A stretch of DNA of 64,000 nt from Ariolimax columbianus (Eukaryota; Mollusca; Gastropoda; Stylommatophora; Arionidae). The position numbers were made by a program, and so were the translations under genes. The DNA is taken from positions 122,136,764 through 122,200,763 of the forward strand of contig JAVGWX010000003.1 in NCBI GenBank assembly GCA_036924085.1, in the 5' to 3' direction. Numbering within the stretch: position 1 is the first letter of the stretch; each line of letters starts with the position of its first letter. The notes below the pieces were generated by a model. That model was given only the letters and a program-made list of their open reading frames with translations, was not told where the DNA came from and searched no databases. This document shows positions 49,018 through 61,599 of this stretch, piece after piece.

Positions 49018-49444
49018 TAATTATTTATGTTGAAACAAAATGAGTGTTTGGGTTAAGATGTCAAAGTAAATGTAACTAAGTTCGTAGAACTGAATTAATA
49101 TAAACTTTTTAGTGCATTTTGAAATAAGTGTTTAAAAAAATATTGTACAACTGTAATGCTGGTGTTCATTCAGGCACATTATGTGCCCTTTACCAGGTAG
49201 CTTAATGTCTTCTAAACCAATCTCTGTCATTTGCCTTTAAGTACCATGCCGGACCATGGTTTTGTCGAAGGCCATCTCTCCATCTCATTGCTGGACATCT
49301 GGGGCAACGATTATAGGTGTAGAGCCACATTGACGTCACTTTACGTGTCCATCTATTGTCAGGCAGGCATACCACGTGGACTGATAAATATATATTTATA
49401 TAATAGTAATAATAATAAAATATAACAACTCGTCGTTAGAACCC

Positions 49445-50385
49445 ATGAATGTACAACAGATTGGTTGAGGTTCACAAGGGAGTCAGACAATGATGCATAC
49501 TTTCACCTTATTTATCTAAGCAGATTACATGCGAAAGGTAAAAACATGATGTTAGCTACGGCAATTATGATCCATTCACAATAGGAGTGAAGGAGATTCC
49601 AGAGCTTAGATATGCAGATGACACAGCCATTCTGTCAAACAGCGCGCACGGGGCCTGGAACGATTGCTCGTGTCCGTTCAGAAGCACAGTGAAGCTCAGA
49701 ACCTTTTCTTAAACATTAAGACAACTAAGATAACGTCCACTGACAAAACAGGACTGCAACCCCGGATTGCTTTTCATAATGAAGAAATCAAAAATGTCAC
49801 ACATTTTGAATACCTTGGCTCTACGTTATCCAACGACGGAGACTGTTTAAAATAAATTAGAAAACGTTTGGCCATTGCGATGCAAAAGCTAAACAACATG
49901 CACAATTTATGGTATAATACTAACAAGCAACTAAAACTGAAGATCTTGAGAACATGCATATTCCCTGTAGCAATGCATGGGCGGGAGACATGAACTATAA
50001 CACAAGCAGCAAGGAAGAAAATTGAAGCGTTCGAAACAAAATGTTACAGAAGAATCAAAAAAATTCCCTGGATAAAGAAAGTGACAAATGAAACCATCCT
50101 AGAAGACCTGAATGTTGAAGAAAACTGGCTCATAAACAATATGTTTCGGAAATTAAATTTTTGCGGCCACGCCAAACGTATTGACGGACTGGAACGAACG
50201 GTCATGGAGGCCAAGCAGGGGTCGACCAAGACGAAGGTGGATACAAGATATCAAGGACACTCTAAACACGAACATGGAGCAGGCGGGAAGATTGACTGCA
50301 GACCGAGATTCATATCGGCTGGCTGTGATAACAGTGACGTTCTACAAAAGACATGCTTCATGATGATGATGATGATGATGATGTA
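49445..50385 (+). mobile_element. RTE-like LINE, 3' half
   Basis: Plus-strand fragments: RYADDTAILS-like at 49608, EYLGSTLSNDGDCLK at 49807, RKKIEAFETKCYRRIKKIPW at 50010-50070, VTNETILEDLN, MFRKLNFCGHAKRIDG and a LEAGRLTADRDSYRLAV-like C-terminus. It ends in an (ATG)n tail at 50361-50382. Confidence 0.88.
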
Positions 50386-52040
50386 ATAAAATATAATAAA
50401 TTATATTATATAAAATATATAATAATTATATATATATATATATAATGTAATTATTTATTATTGGATCCTTTTTTGTCTTTTGAAAATGTGAAATCTTTCT
50501 GATATGAAATTATAATATTATAATATGACTCACGCTTACGCGAGTCTGTGATATTATAAAACAAACACGCACGCACGCACACACACACACAATCACGCAT
50601 ACACTCACAAACAGGCACGGATACACAAACACGCACACACATACCCAAAATTCTGAATTTTACCTAAAATGACGTCATAATCATAAAATGCATTGACAGT
50701 TTAAAAACATAATCGTAGGTGGTTATTGGCACGGTCATTGGACGCTACGGCTATGGCCAGTTAAGTGTACTATTGTATTGTCTATTGTATTACAGTTACA
50801 AACAGCGGCCTGATCAAACAAGTTTACCGTGACGGTACCAGTAGACCCATAGGAGACACTGCTGTCGAGTGATCTCACTTGACTATGTCTTAGCTTTTTA
50901 TTAGGTGGGGGCAGACGCTTGGCTTTCTCCCTACCCTTCTTTCCCTAACGGTAAGGCAGGTTACGGCTGGATTAACAGAAGCGTGACTATAACGTGGATC
51001 GAATCTGATACACTCGGTGTGAGATTCATGCATTCCACAACCCTGCTACTCAGATACTAAATGTGATAAAGAAATTTATGATGAAAATATATAATTTGAA
51101 ACAGAATTGTATTTTCTTTCAATGCGTTCACCCTTAACGCCATTCACCATGTGTTTAATCCCTGACATGACGGACGGACGGATAGACAGACAGACAGACA
51201 GACAGACGGACGGATGGACAGACAGTCATACAGACAGAGAGACAACCACTCTAACTATCCATGCCTTGATACTATACTTTCTCCTAATCCAATATCTACC
51301 ACTAAATTCCACAGTAAATGCAGAGCCCGCTTGTCTGCGTCTACTTTAAAACAACATACACACATACCAAGAACAACAAAAGCAACAACAAAATGCACAT
51401 CTAAAGTTTTATTAAACATAAGCCGTGAGAGATGTTTAGAGCCAGTTCAACATGTTGCGCAGATGCGGTAAATGGAGCTCTAAGATCTAGGTTTCGGACG
51501 CACGTTTTCCGGTAAATATTTACCGCCTGGGCCAAGCATGGAAGGCATCTCCTGTGCCTGCAGCGCGTGTCAGGGAGAACCAGGTGAGTTATACGGTAAT
51601 GTCAACAAATCAATCAAGCCGACCTCACTTGCGTCATGGTCTCCCATCCTGTACGAAGGAATCAAGAACAGGGTGTTGAGTATGGAGCAGCGGTGAGAGG
51701 TCTAAGGTGTAGAGATGGAAGGAATAATGGCAGGAAGACAAGAAGCGACAGTGTGGGAGTGACACGCAGAGGAAAGCGTAGATCAATAAGAAACAGTATG
51801 TAAAAGGAAGGATCTCCAGCGTGTGGTACCAGAGTTGAGACGAATTGGCTCAATGTAACGTACTTAGTTTGACGTAAACGTATATAACTGAGGGATGTGC
51901 ATGGGACCTGCAGCCTCATCATGCGCACCCATGCCACCGCAAATACAGTGGTGGTCATATGCTCCGCCTGGAGCACACATGTGAATAAATGAATCAATCG
52001 TGTCAAATGATATACGTATTAGTTATATGTTAGATTTGAC
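50386..52040. other. AT-rich and simple-sequence DNA, no gene recognised
   Basis: Contains an (AT)n stretch at 50395-50450, a CA-rich stretch at 50565-50645 and a GACA/GACG run at 51171-51240. No coding motif was recognised. Confidence 0.5.
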
Positions 52041-52042
52041 TG

Positions 52043-52391
52043 GGGATCAAGATGCTGAGCAGCGCATGAGCTGCAATGGTCAGCGACCCATAGCTGACTG
52101 CTAGAGTCAGGGCCAGCGAACCATAGCTGCCAAGACCCTTCTACACCTCCACGCGGTGATCCTGGATAACAGGCTGCAGTAAGGCAGACTGGCTAAGGAG
52201 AAGGGATCGAAGAGGGAATGCTAACCCGGTACTCAAAAAATGCTTGCTGAAGTCGGATGTGTTGGACCGAAAGGTGCAAATATCGCAGCCAAGCTGTAAA
52301 CTACAACACAACGCATTCCGTTCTCTGTACTACATTCTGCTACTTACCCTTTCAGGGTTTGGTAGCGGGAGATTGAGAACGAACGAAGAAG
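52043..52391 (+). mobile_element. SINE-like element, family A
   Basis: Starts gggatcaagatgctgagcag, ends attgagaacgaacgaagaag. A short duplication, (t)ttgactg, is seen at 52035-52042 and 52393-52400. Confidence 0.88.
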
Positions 52392-52394
52392 ACT

Positions 52395-52562
52395 TGACTG
52401 AATGGTACCGATGCCGGCCTGCTGACAAGGAGGACGTCGGATCGAATCCCCGGTAAGGCATATGTAGTTTTTTTGTTATGGGTGAAATAAACAAACTAGC
52501 CAGCACACGACGTGGCGACAGCAGTGGCGAAGCGGCCTGTAGACCTATACTTATACCACATG
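52395..52562 (+). mobile_element. tRNA-like SINE (family C)
   Basis: Head actgaatggtaccgatgcc, box B-like ggatcgaatcc, then ggcatatgtagttttt and cgacagcagtggcgaagc. Same blocks as 15165-15360. It sits directly behind the family A copy. Confidence 0.75.
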
Positions 52563-52629
52563 CACTACTCCAGGAAAGGAAATAAAGTTGTGGGATAGTT
52601 TGGTTGTTTAAATATTACACGTGCCTGAG

Positions 52630-52965
52630 TGATATTTCCCGTGTAGAGTGGTACAGCGATATTTCCCGTGTAGAGTGGTACAGCGATATTTCCCGTGTAG
52701 AGTGGTACAGCGATATTTCCCGTGTAGAGTGGTACAGCGATATTTCCCGTGTAGAGTGGTACAGCGATATCTCCCGTGTTGAGTGGTACATCGATATTTC
52801 CCGTGTTGAGTGGTACAGCGATATTTCTCGTATAGAGTGGTACAGCGATATTTCCCGTGTTGAGTGGTACAGCGATATTTCCCGTGTTGAGTGGTACAGC
52901 GATATTTCCCGTGTTGAGTGGTACAGCGATATTTCTTGTGTAGAGTGGTACATCGATATTTCTTA
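52630..52965. repeat. 27-bp minisatellite, about 12 copies
   Basis: Unit tttcccgtgtagagtggtac plus agcgata; plus frame DISRVEWYS. It runs into ttacggcaaagcttctgggttcgatctcc, a tRNA-like box B context, at 52960-52990. Confidence 0.95.
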
Positions 52966-53329
52966 CGGCAAAGCTTCTGGGTTCGATCTCCAATAGTCGA
53001 CCAAGTTGTAGAATGGCTACATGGCTTTCTGTTAGGGAAAAAAAGCCCACCTCATGAAAGCTGAGGACTAGTAAAGTTACACTTCATCCTTGACAGCAGT
53101 GTCTGCTATGGGACTATATCTTTTAAGAACCAGAAATAATCTAAAAAATGTAATGTTACGTACAGTATGAGCCTAGAAGTTAGATATAGAATAACAAGTT
53201 GGTGATCAATCATGATTGACTGGTCCTAATTCTCCAGACAAAATCAAATGAATTGCCTTATACCAGTGAAGCAGGACACCTTTCCTTGATTTCGGCGCAC
53301 AATCTAAAGCCAATGATACGTCTGTGATG

Positions 53330-53850
53330 TTCACTTTAGTTTGTCCTGCAGTATGATGTTCACTTTACTTTGTCTCACAGTATGATGTTCACTTAACTTT
53401 GTCCCACAGTATGATGTTCACTTTACTTTGTCCCACAGTATGATGTTCACTTAACTTTGTCCCACAGTATGGTGTTCACTTTACTCTGTCCCGCAGTATG
53501 ATGTTCACTTAACTTTGTCCCACAGTATGGTGTTCACTTTACTCTGTCCCGCAGTATGATGTTCACTTTACTTTGTCCCGCAGTATGATGTTCACTTTAC
53601 TTTGTTCTGCAGTTTGATGTTCACTTTACTTTGTCCCGCAGTATGATGTTCACTTTACTTTGTCCTGCAGTATGATGTTCACTTTACTTGGTTCTGCAGT
53701 ATGATGTTCACTTTACTTGGTTCTGCAGTATGATGTTCACTTTACTTTGTCCTGCAGTATGATGTTCACTTTACTTAGTTCTGCAGTATGGTGTTCACTT
53801 TACTTTGTCCCGCAGTATGATGTTCACTTTACTTTGTCCCGCAGTACGAT
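53330..53850. repeat. 29-bp minisatellite, about 18 copies
   Basis: Unit cagtatgatgttcactttac plus tttgtccca, with variants grouped in runs (cttaac, ttggttctg). Confidence 0.95.
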
Positions 53851-53879
53851 GTGAAATGAAAATACTCGCGCGCACATTT

Positions 53880-54065
53880 ATACCATTTTAGTTTATTTAA
53901 ATAGTTTTCATTCCACTTATGCCGTTGAGAGACGTGGGGAGCTTTAGTTGTATGTCCTGCGCCAAGTGCGTTGCGTCGGTCGCTGTGAGTTCGTGCTGTT
54001 GCACAATCACTCTAATGGCATCTATCCACCTGCACCGCGGCCGCCCTCTTAACCTGTGGTCAGAT
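53880..54065 (-). mobile_element. LINE C-terminal fragment
   Basis: Minus-strand fragment GRPRCRWIDAIRVIVQQHEL then TATDATHLAQDIQ resembles the end of RTE-like polyproteins. The open stretch at 54066-54251 upstream is unrecognised. Confidence 0.65.
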
Positions 54066-54474
54066 CTACAAACGTTGTAATGTCATCAGTGGAAGTTGAT
54101 GAGGGTGAATTCTCCAGATGATTGACCCATCGTATTTGATGCCTGGAAATGTACCCTGCACATAACGTAGTGTCGGCCATACTTCATTTCGTGTTTTACC
54201 TACCATTTTAATGTCATATAACGCCCTATTCTGGACATTGAACAACAACAACAGCTGTCGTCGATTTCACACACGATAAACAGCTATTACATATTGCACT
54301 ACTGTTATATGAGAAATGCGTAGTTTTTTTTAAAACGAAGTAAGTGTAATAATGTTTGACATGATTCAATTTATGTCATTTCTGCTACAGCTTTTCGACC
54401 GTCATCTTTTTTCCAGATTTTTTCAGGATAATTTCAATTGCAGGACTGGCTCTACGCTACGATATATATACCCA

Positions 54475-54745
54475 CCTGGGGTGCCATAGGTCGTGGAGTC
54501 GAATCACGGTGGAGACCGGCATTTTTTCACGTGGATCGTCTAGTTCTGGTAAAAATCCACCTGATCTCTGGCTAGTGAGATCGAACTCTCGTGTATAGTG
54601 TCGAGCACGTTAAAAATCCTTGGCAGTTGAAAATAAAAATAAAAGAGTAGGCTTATCGGCCGCTGACTAGACAGAATTTAAAGAAAAAAACTTAAAAATC
54701 TACTCAAATTATGTCTACCTTTCCCCAGGCATTGTAAGCCGCAGG
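54475..54745 (+). mobile_element. SINE (family F)
   Basis: Blocks gagtcgaatcacggtgga, gtgtcgagcacgttaaaaat, cttggcagttgaaaat, taggcttatcggccgctg match 59128-59510 in order. Confidence 0.8.
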
Positions 54746-55032
54746 AAGTTTGAAGATAGCAACTCCATATAGCGAAGCCTTCGGCTACCTGGTAACATAC
54801 ATTAACATGCCTGTTTGAATACCAGGAATCCATGTATTCCAAGTATATATATATATATTGTAGATAGAGCCATTATATTACCGACGATAATCGATATTCT
54901 AGATGGATCCCAACTAGAACTTCAAGAACTTGCAACATTGAACAGAGTGATCAAAGCCTGGAAATTACAATAGAAAAAGCAAGATACTGGTAAATGGGCA
55001 TCTCAACCAGGCTTCTTCAAATGGCCCAAAAC

Positions 55033-55734
55033 AGCAATTTCAGAGCGGAGGCAGAGGCACTGAGGGCGGCAGTGGAAGAAATGGTGACACACAAAGAAAA
55101 TGAAAGCCATATAGTCCTGCTTACAGATGCTCTCGCCGTAGTCACAGCGCTAAAATGCCAGAAAAACACTGAGCTTAATGACTTAAGAGCAGCACTCTGC
55201 AAACTGTGCCAGCAGTCCGCACCAAAAAGGGTAGTGGTACAGTGGGTCCCATCACACTGCAACATCCAAGGCAACGAGGAGGCAGACAGACTGGCAAAAG
55301 AAGGTGCAAGACTACCACAAACAGATACTAGTATGACGTACGAAGAGTCAAAACGGCTTATCAAAGCCAGATACATGACCAAATGGGAAACCGAACATAC
55401 TGGTTACACCAAAAACGATGCCTATTACCAGTTGAACAGAAGAGAGCAGGTCGTTGTCTTCAGACTTCGCACTGGCCACAATAGACTGAGGTACCACCTA
55501 TTCAACAAATTGAAGATAGGTGGTACCGACGAATGCCCGTGCGGTACCGATAAAATGACCGCTGAACATCTGCTGCAGAACTGCCCGACATACGAGGATC
55601 AGAGAGAGCAGATGTGGCCATCACCAGTGGAACTGCAAGACAAGCTCTATGGCAGTGTCGACAGCCTCAGGATGACCGCCGCTTTTTTCGAAAAAATAAT
55701 GGTTACTGTCTGACTGCGTACGAAGAAGAAGAAT
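55033..55734 (+). mobile_element. 5'-truncated RNase H-bearing LINE, recent insertion
   Basis: This 702-bp copy starts inside the RNase H domain ([17 protein letters not shown]), continues with [26 protein letters not shown] and the knuckle [18 protein letters not shown], and stops at 55711-55713. It ends gcgtacgaagaagaag. A 14-bp duplication, aaatggcccaaaac, is at 55019-55032 and 55735-55748. No stop interrupts it, so it is younger than the 6686-8887 copy, to which it is very similar. Confidence 0.94.
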
Positions 55735-55792
55735 AAATGGCCCAAAACTAGATGTTAATTCCTTTAAATATTTAGAGTTATGCTCGTTTAGT

Positions 55793-55814
55793 GGGGGGGG
55801 GGGGGGGGGGGGGG
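55793..55814. repeat. Run of 22 guanines
   Basis: A homopolymer of 22 G within the LINE host sequence, directly after tgctcgtttagt. It could form a G-quadruplex or be a sequencing or assembly artefact. Confidence 0.85.
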
Positions 55815-56617
55815 TCCAATAAAGAAATGAAGACAAGACTCGTGGTGGCCACAGCCGACATGTTAAGACGGAATGTGATAAGGACAATCAACATCAGCAC
55901 TGCAGAGAATTAAGCGCATCTTTTAAAAAGAATATAAAACAAGTGATTATGTGAGAGACAGAACACATTTCCCGACTGGCCGACTGGAACCACTTCTATG
56001 AGTAGTGGAACGTAGAAAACTGAACTTGGTTTTGGCACGCAAGGGGACGACTCCATCTCAAAAGTAATATTGCAGGAAACAGTTGAAAAAAAGGAGGCCA
56101 TACGACCAAAGAAAGTTCTGGGTTGAAAACATCAAAGAATAGATAGAAGACATGATTGTTCCACACTCGTTCACATGGCTTAGGGTCGGGTACTGTCAAG
56201 TACAAGAGTGTTCTGCATGTTCAATTACAGTGCAGGCGAACAACAACGTAATTGCATTTAAAAGATGGCCGCCCCACTTTTGACACACACCAACGAGAAG
56301 CAGCGGTCTATTATCCGTTATTTGAGCATCTAAGGGGAAAAACATATAGAAGTGTATGAACGAATGAAGGTCCAGTACTGAAATGCATGCCTTTCACTCC
56401 AGCAGGTGTATGAGTAGAGTAGGACGTTCCGAAACGGTGTCAGTTCTGTGACAGATTTTCACGACCGTGTCAGGCACACCAAGTAGTGACACCAGAGTCG
56501 ATCGCAGCGGTTGGTTGCCTAGCAAAGGAAAATTGACGATTCACTATTAAAATTACTGCATATCTGAACTTCAGTCAAAATTCAGAACTCCACATCATCC
56601 ATGATGTGATATAGTGC

Positions 56618-56765
56618 CACAAAGTGTCTGCAAGGTCGGTGCCACAAAGTGTCTGCAAGGTGGGTGCCACAAAGTGTCTGCAAGGTGGGTGCCACAAAGT
56701 GTCTGCAAGGTGGGTGCCCCAAAGTGTCTGCAAGGTGGGTGCCACAAAGTGTCTGCAATATGGGT
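56618..56765. repeat. 25-bp minisatellite, 6 copies, from transposase coding sequence
   Basis: Unit gtgccacaaagtgtctgcaa plus ggtgg. The single-copy equivalent encodes CHKVSARWV of the mariner transposase, and RQLTPELKQRRVDA follows immediately, so the array grew inside the transposon. Confidence 0.93.
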
Positions 56766-56867
56766 GACACGACAGCTTACTCCAGAATTGAAACAACGAC
56801 GTGTTGATGCCTTCAGGAACTTTTGCGGCGTTTTGAAGCAGAAGGTGTTGGTTTCCTAGCAAGAATT

Positions 56868-57042
56868 GGGACTGGGGATACCTGGGTTCGGAGATGATAC
56901 CTGGGTTCGGAGATGATACCTGGGTTCGGAGATGATACCTGGGTTCCGAGAGGATACCTGGGTTCGGAGATGATACCTGGGTCCGGAGATGATACATGGG
57001 CTCCGAGAGGATACCTAGGTTCGGAGATGATACCTGGGTTCA
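56868..57042. repeat. 19-bp minisatellite, 9 copies, at a catalytic motif
   Basis: Unit gatacctgggttcggagat. It begins with the codons of GDTWV and ends at the tract coding for the EPEMKR that normally follows, so it is an expansion of the first catalytic-Asp motif of mariner. Confidence 0.92.
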
Positions 57043-57639
57043 CTACCACGAGCCTGAAATGAAGAGAGCGTAGAGAGCGAGCAAGGAATGGTGCCATCCT
57101 CACCAAACCTAAAGAAGTTTCGCCCTCAGCAATCTACAGTGAAGGGTATCATAACTCTCTTTTGGGATGAACGAGGATTCATTTTAGAGCACTGCATGCC
57201 CAGGGGGAGCGTTGCCACCAGCGCCACGTATAGATCTCAGGAATAATCTTCGACCTGCAATCAAATCCAAGCGACGGGTAAAGGTGTCCTCTTGTAAAAT
57301 GACAATGCTCGATCCTATACCGCTTGTGTAACGACTGCAACAATAGATAACCTCCACTTTCATTGTCTACCACATCCACCGCACTCATCAGACTTTGTCC
57401 CAAGTGATTTCCCCGTCTTTGGACAACTAAAAGAGGCATTGGAAGGAAACACCTTTAGGTCCGATGAAGAGGTCCAGCAGGTATATTGTGACATACGTCA
57501 CCAAGATAATTTTCTTTACAGCAATCCACGCACTTTCTTATACACGCTGGGGGACTTGTACAGGACGCAATGGTGACTACGTCGACAAATTGTACAGTTG
57601 TGTTTCACGTTTTTCGAATTAATTTTCCCCCCAAAATAT

Positions 57640-57870
57640 ATTTCAGATTCTCATGTGAAGCCTCTCATCTATATGCACACATAATACATACATAGATATA
57701 TACATATATACCATACACTACATTCATTACATTATATTACATACAATTATATAAAATTACATTACATTCATAACAATACATTACATTACATACATGCATG
57801 CATGATTACATTACACTACACTACACTACACCACACTACATCACATACATACATATATTTTTTTCTTTTA
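57640..57870. repeat. Simple repeats of tacat/acatac type
   Basis: Low-complexity ATAC and TTACA-rich DNA with a ctacactacactacac run. Confidence 0.8.
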
Positions 57871-57999
57871 TTTTAAATGTATTTTTGTTATTGTAAGTAG
57901 CATGTTCTTTGCAGAGCGACGCTACTTCAAACTGTCAGCTTATTTGGCTGTTATAAGTTGCCATTACTTTTCGTACATGTGTGGGTGTGTGTTTGAGTG

Positions 58000-58780
58000 T
58001 GCGCGCGCGCGTTTATGTGTGTATATTCCTCAGATAGTATATTATGCGTATAATATAATAAACTATATGATCCAGTTAAAAAAAAGATGCTTCTGAGAGC
58101 GGAACTAAAGTTCATTTTCAAAGTACATAGAGGCAGCTGTTCGCCAGTACACAAGTGATGGGTACTCCTTCAAGCTCTCCCTACCCCAGGCATCTAACGC
58201 CTGACACTGATGTTTATGAAGGACTCGAGGGTTTCAAGGAATATTTCCGGTACTTGGTTTGTCATACTTGAAATACACATCTTTCTTCTTCCTTCGGGCA
58301 TTAACTGCTTCTTGCATTTCTAAATTCTCCCAACCTCAAGTGGTTTCCACTGCAGCTCGCAGTTATATTAGGAACCTGCAAGGCCAAAAACGTTCATTTA
58401 TACCTGGGTAGCTGATTTCGCTTTTGCAAAACCAAATTCCTGAATGCTGGCTATTTCCCAATTGGCTGACGTCTGAAAATATGTTTGGCTTTGTTTTTTC
58501 TTCAAATGTACAAAGCATTTCAAAATGATTTGAACTGGTAAATGGTGAAACATTCCTGAACATGCTAACTACCTGGTTTATGCCACAACTGAAACATGAC
58601 AGAGCAGACTATCTTGCAGCTAGATGGAGCCCAATACCACTACTATCAACATGTAGGAAACGTCGATTCTATGGTTAGCAGCTGAGGTTCAAATTCGTCT
58701 GCAAGGGAGACATGAAGGCATAGATTTGATATCTTGGAAAGACAGACGCAGAAAGATCCAAATGCAACCTCAAAGACCAC
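58000..58780. other. No gene recognised
   Basis: Holds a minus-strand open stretch with ALDAWGRESLKEYPSLVYW (58130-58200) that I cannot assign, and otherwise nothing recognisable. Confidence 0.35.
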
Positions 58781-58784
58781 CTCA

Positions 58785-59010
58785 GAAATGTGCGAAGATA
58801 AGCGCTAGCAACACAGAGAAGTGCGAAGATAAGCGCTAGCAACACAGAGAAGTGCTAAGATAAGTGCTAGCAACACAGAGAAGTGCGAAGATAAGCGCTA
58901 GCAACACAGAGAAGTGCTAAGATAAGTGCTAGCAACACAGAGAAGTGCGAAGATAAGCGCTAGCAACACAGAGAAGTGCGAAGATAAGCGTTAGCAACAC
59001 AGAGAAGTGA
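58785..59010. repeat. 31-bp minisatellite, 7 copies
   Basis: Unit aagtgcgaagataagcgcta plus gcaacacagag; gcgaag and gctaag variants alternate. Confidence 0.95.
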
Positions 59011-59127
59011 AAAGACAGCGCCGCAAAGAAAAGGTAAACCAAAACACATAACATATTTGCTAATCCAAGTTTGCTTCATCCTATAGTTAGACATGACCAA
59101 AAAGAGGACAATATATTCACGATGTAG

Positions 59128-59510
59128 GGGACTGAGTGGTCTTGAGATCTGACGTTGGTCTCGGGTGCTGGAGGTTGCGGGTTCAAATCACGGTGCAGAA
59201 CGGTATGTTTTTCCCCGTGGACTTTCTGGTATTTCCCCGGATCTCCGGGTAGTAGGGATCGGACGCCTGTATGCAGTGTCGCGCACGTTAAAAATCACTC
59301 GGCAGTTAGAAATTGAAAAGTGTAGTCTTAACGGCAGCTGCCGGGCAAAATTCAAAATTATGTTAAAAATCTACCCAATTTATTATGAGATCCTCGCCGG
59401 TGCTACGGAGTTCGTACATTGTGCCGAGAACCCCAAACAATAGAGCGTTTATAGGTTAAAACGTGTGCAATGAAGTTGTTTTCTCAACTAAGCTAAACTA
59501 AACTAAACTA
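59128..59510 (+). mobile_element. SINE (family F), longest copy
   Basis: Head gggactgagtggtcttgag (box A-like) and gcgggttcaaatcacgg (box B-like), then a conserved body gcgcacgttaaaaatcac, cggcagttagaaattg, caaaattcaaaatt and an (ACTAA)n tail. Related copies are at 54475 and 1745. Confidence 0.85.
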
Positions 59511-59524
59511 AACTATAGTAAACT

Positions 59525-60225
<701 letters not shown>

Positions 60226-60229
60226 ACAT

Positions 60230-61095
60230 ACATATATATATATACACACACATCTATTACTTCCGCGTTTCTTAGACCATTTTTTGTCAGTGGTAGGATG
60301 GACCATGTCCTAAGAAGAGTGCCTGACAAATGATATATATCTCCAATATTAATCGCTGCTGGCCCATAAAGGAAAAAGTGATTGTTCGCCACTGATTGCA
60401 TGGATCAAGAGATAAATGTGTAAATGTCAGATAAACATAGAGGGGGAGGGGAGAGATCAAATGATAAGTAGATTACCTATACTTTAAACAAATAAATCCT
60501 GATATCCAGGGGAGATCATCAAAACTAAATTCTACAAACAGCCGTATTTTGTGGAGGTAATGCAAACACTGGAGGTAATCTCACAGTATTAGACGATACT
60601 GCTTTGAAGATCTATATTAGGCGTGGCGGATATCTATTTTCTAAGCAAGCAATTAACTCAGAGTGGATTCTGTTGAAAACCCAGAAAAATGGAGGCAGGA
60701 ACTTGGACATCCAACCGGATTAGGGGCACGCATGTCTTGACGTTTTTTTTCCCGTTTAATTCTCTTTTATTGTATGTTCAGACGATGTCACTTTGCACTT
60801 TTCCGTTAGCCGTAAAGCATAATTTTGGCGATTTCAATTTGCCTTTCAGAAAGACTTGCTTTCCTTAGTTACTGACTGTTACCAGCGTACTTGTAGGGCA
60901 GCATGCTAATGTTACGCTTTGTCTGATCCCTAGACAACCAGGTAGCAGGCTGGAGAACACTAGCCGTCGGTTTGGCTCTCGGTAACAGCGAAACACACTT
61001 CGTTGTCACAACAAGGTGGAGGCGCGAGAGGAGAAGTATTAATAGCGAACGGATAGAATGTGTGTATGTATGTGTGTGTATTAGAGATAGAGAGC

Positions 61096-61131
<36 letters not shown>

Positions 61132-61215
61132 CAGACCAGAACCCGAAGAGTGGCGTTATATTGTTATTCAGAACATCGCAGTATCCCCTAAGTACTTTGT
61201 TCCATCTAGACTGAT
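60230..61215. other. No gene recognised; short (AG)n run
   Basis: An (AG)n stretch at 61084-61128 is the only structure noticed. The minus frame at 60210-60401 has no known motif. Confidence 0.4.
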
Positions 61216-61218
61216 CAT

Positions 61219-61445
61219 TTACAACACTAACATTGACATCTCCGCAATGACAATTTCCAACACTAACATTGACATCCCCACGATAATTTCCAACATTAAC
61301 ATCTTCACGATAATTTCCAACATTGACATTTCCATGATAATTTCCAACATTGACATCTCCACGACAATTTTCAACACTAACATTGACATCTCCACGATAA
61401 TTTCCAACATCGACATCTCTACGATAATGTCCAAGATTAACATCT
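61219..61445. repeat. 27-bp minisatellite, 8 copies
   Basis: Unit gataatttccaacattgaca plus tctccac; some copies carry a 6-base insertion. Confidence 0.9.
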
Positions 61446-61599
61446 CTACGAAGGATACTTTTGTTATGAAAATATTTCAGTTTGTTTCAAGCAGTTCCAA
61501 GAAGTCTTCTCCGGCATATGTTGCATACACACACGACCTATGTCCTTTCCATAAACAATTCTAATGTTGACTATCTTGCCTTTTTGGGAGCGAATATGG

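Larger units (their letters stand above)
54870..56150 (+). mobile_element. RTE-like LINE, split by a younger LINE
   Basis: Fragments in different frames: ELQELATLNRVIKAWK-like near 54915-54965, LVNGHLNQASSNGPK-like near 54985-55025, resuming LDVNSFKYLELCS near 55750, KEMKTRLVVATADMLRRNVI near 55825-55885 and KHQRIDRRHD-like C-terminus near 56130. Bases 55033-55734 belong to another element, and a run of 22 G lies at 55793-55814. Confidence 0.8.
56260..57620 (+). mobile_element. Mariner transposon, degenerate, with two internal minisatellites
   Basis: The plus strand carries the transposase in order: MAAPLLTHTNEKQRSIIRYL near 56264, VYERMKV, a TPESIAAVGCLAKENRR-like stretch near 56490-56540, CHKVSARWVPQSV near 56680-56720, RQLTPELKQRRVDAF near 56770-56810, the first catalytic motif RIGTGDTWV near 56865 interrupted by an array, then EPEMKRA near 57050, ILEHCMPRG near 57180, a NDNARSYTA second motif near 57300 and PSDFPVFGQLKEAL near 57405. 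Stops and frameshifts make it inactive. Terminal repeats were not identified. Confidence 0.88.

Noticed and set aside
54994..55713. 239-codon frame as a host RNase H gene
   Set aside because: It starts in a different LINE and enters the inserted LINE; target duplications and the GAA tail show it is a retrotransposon fragment.
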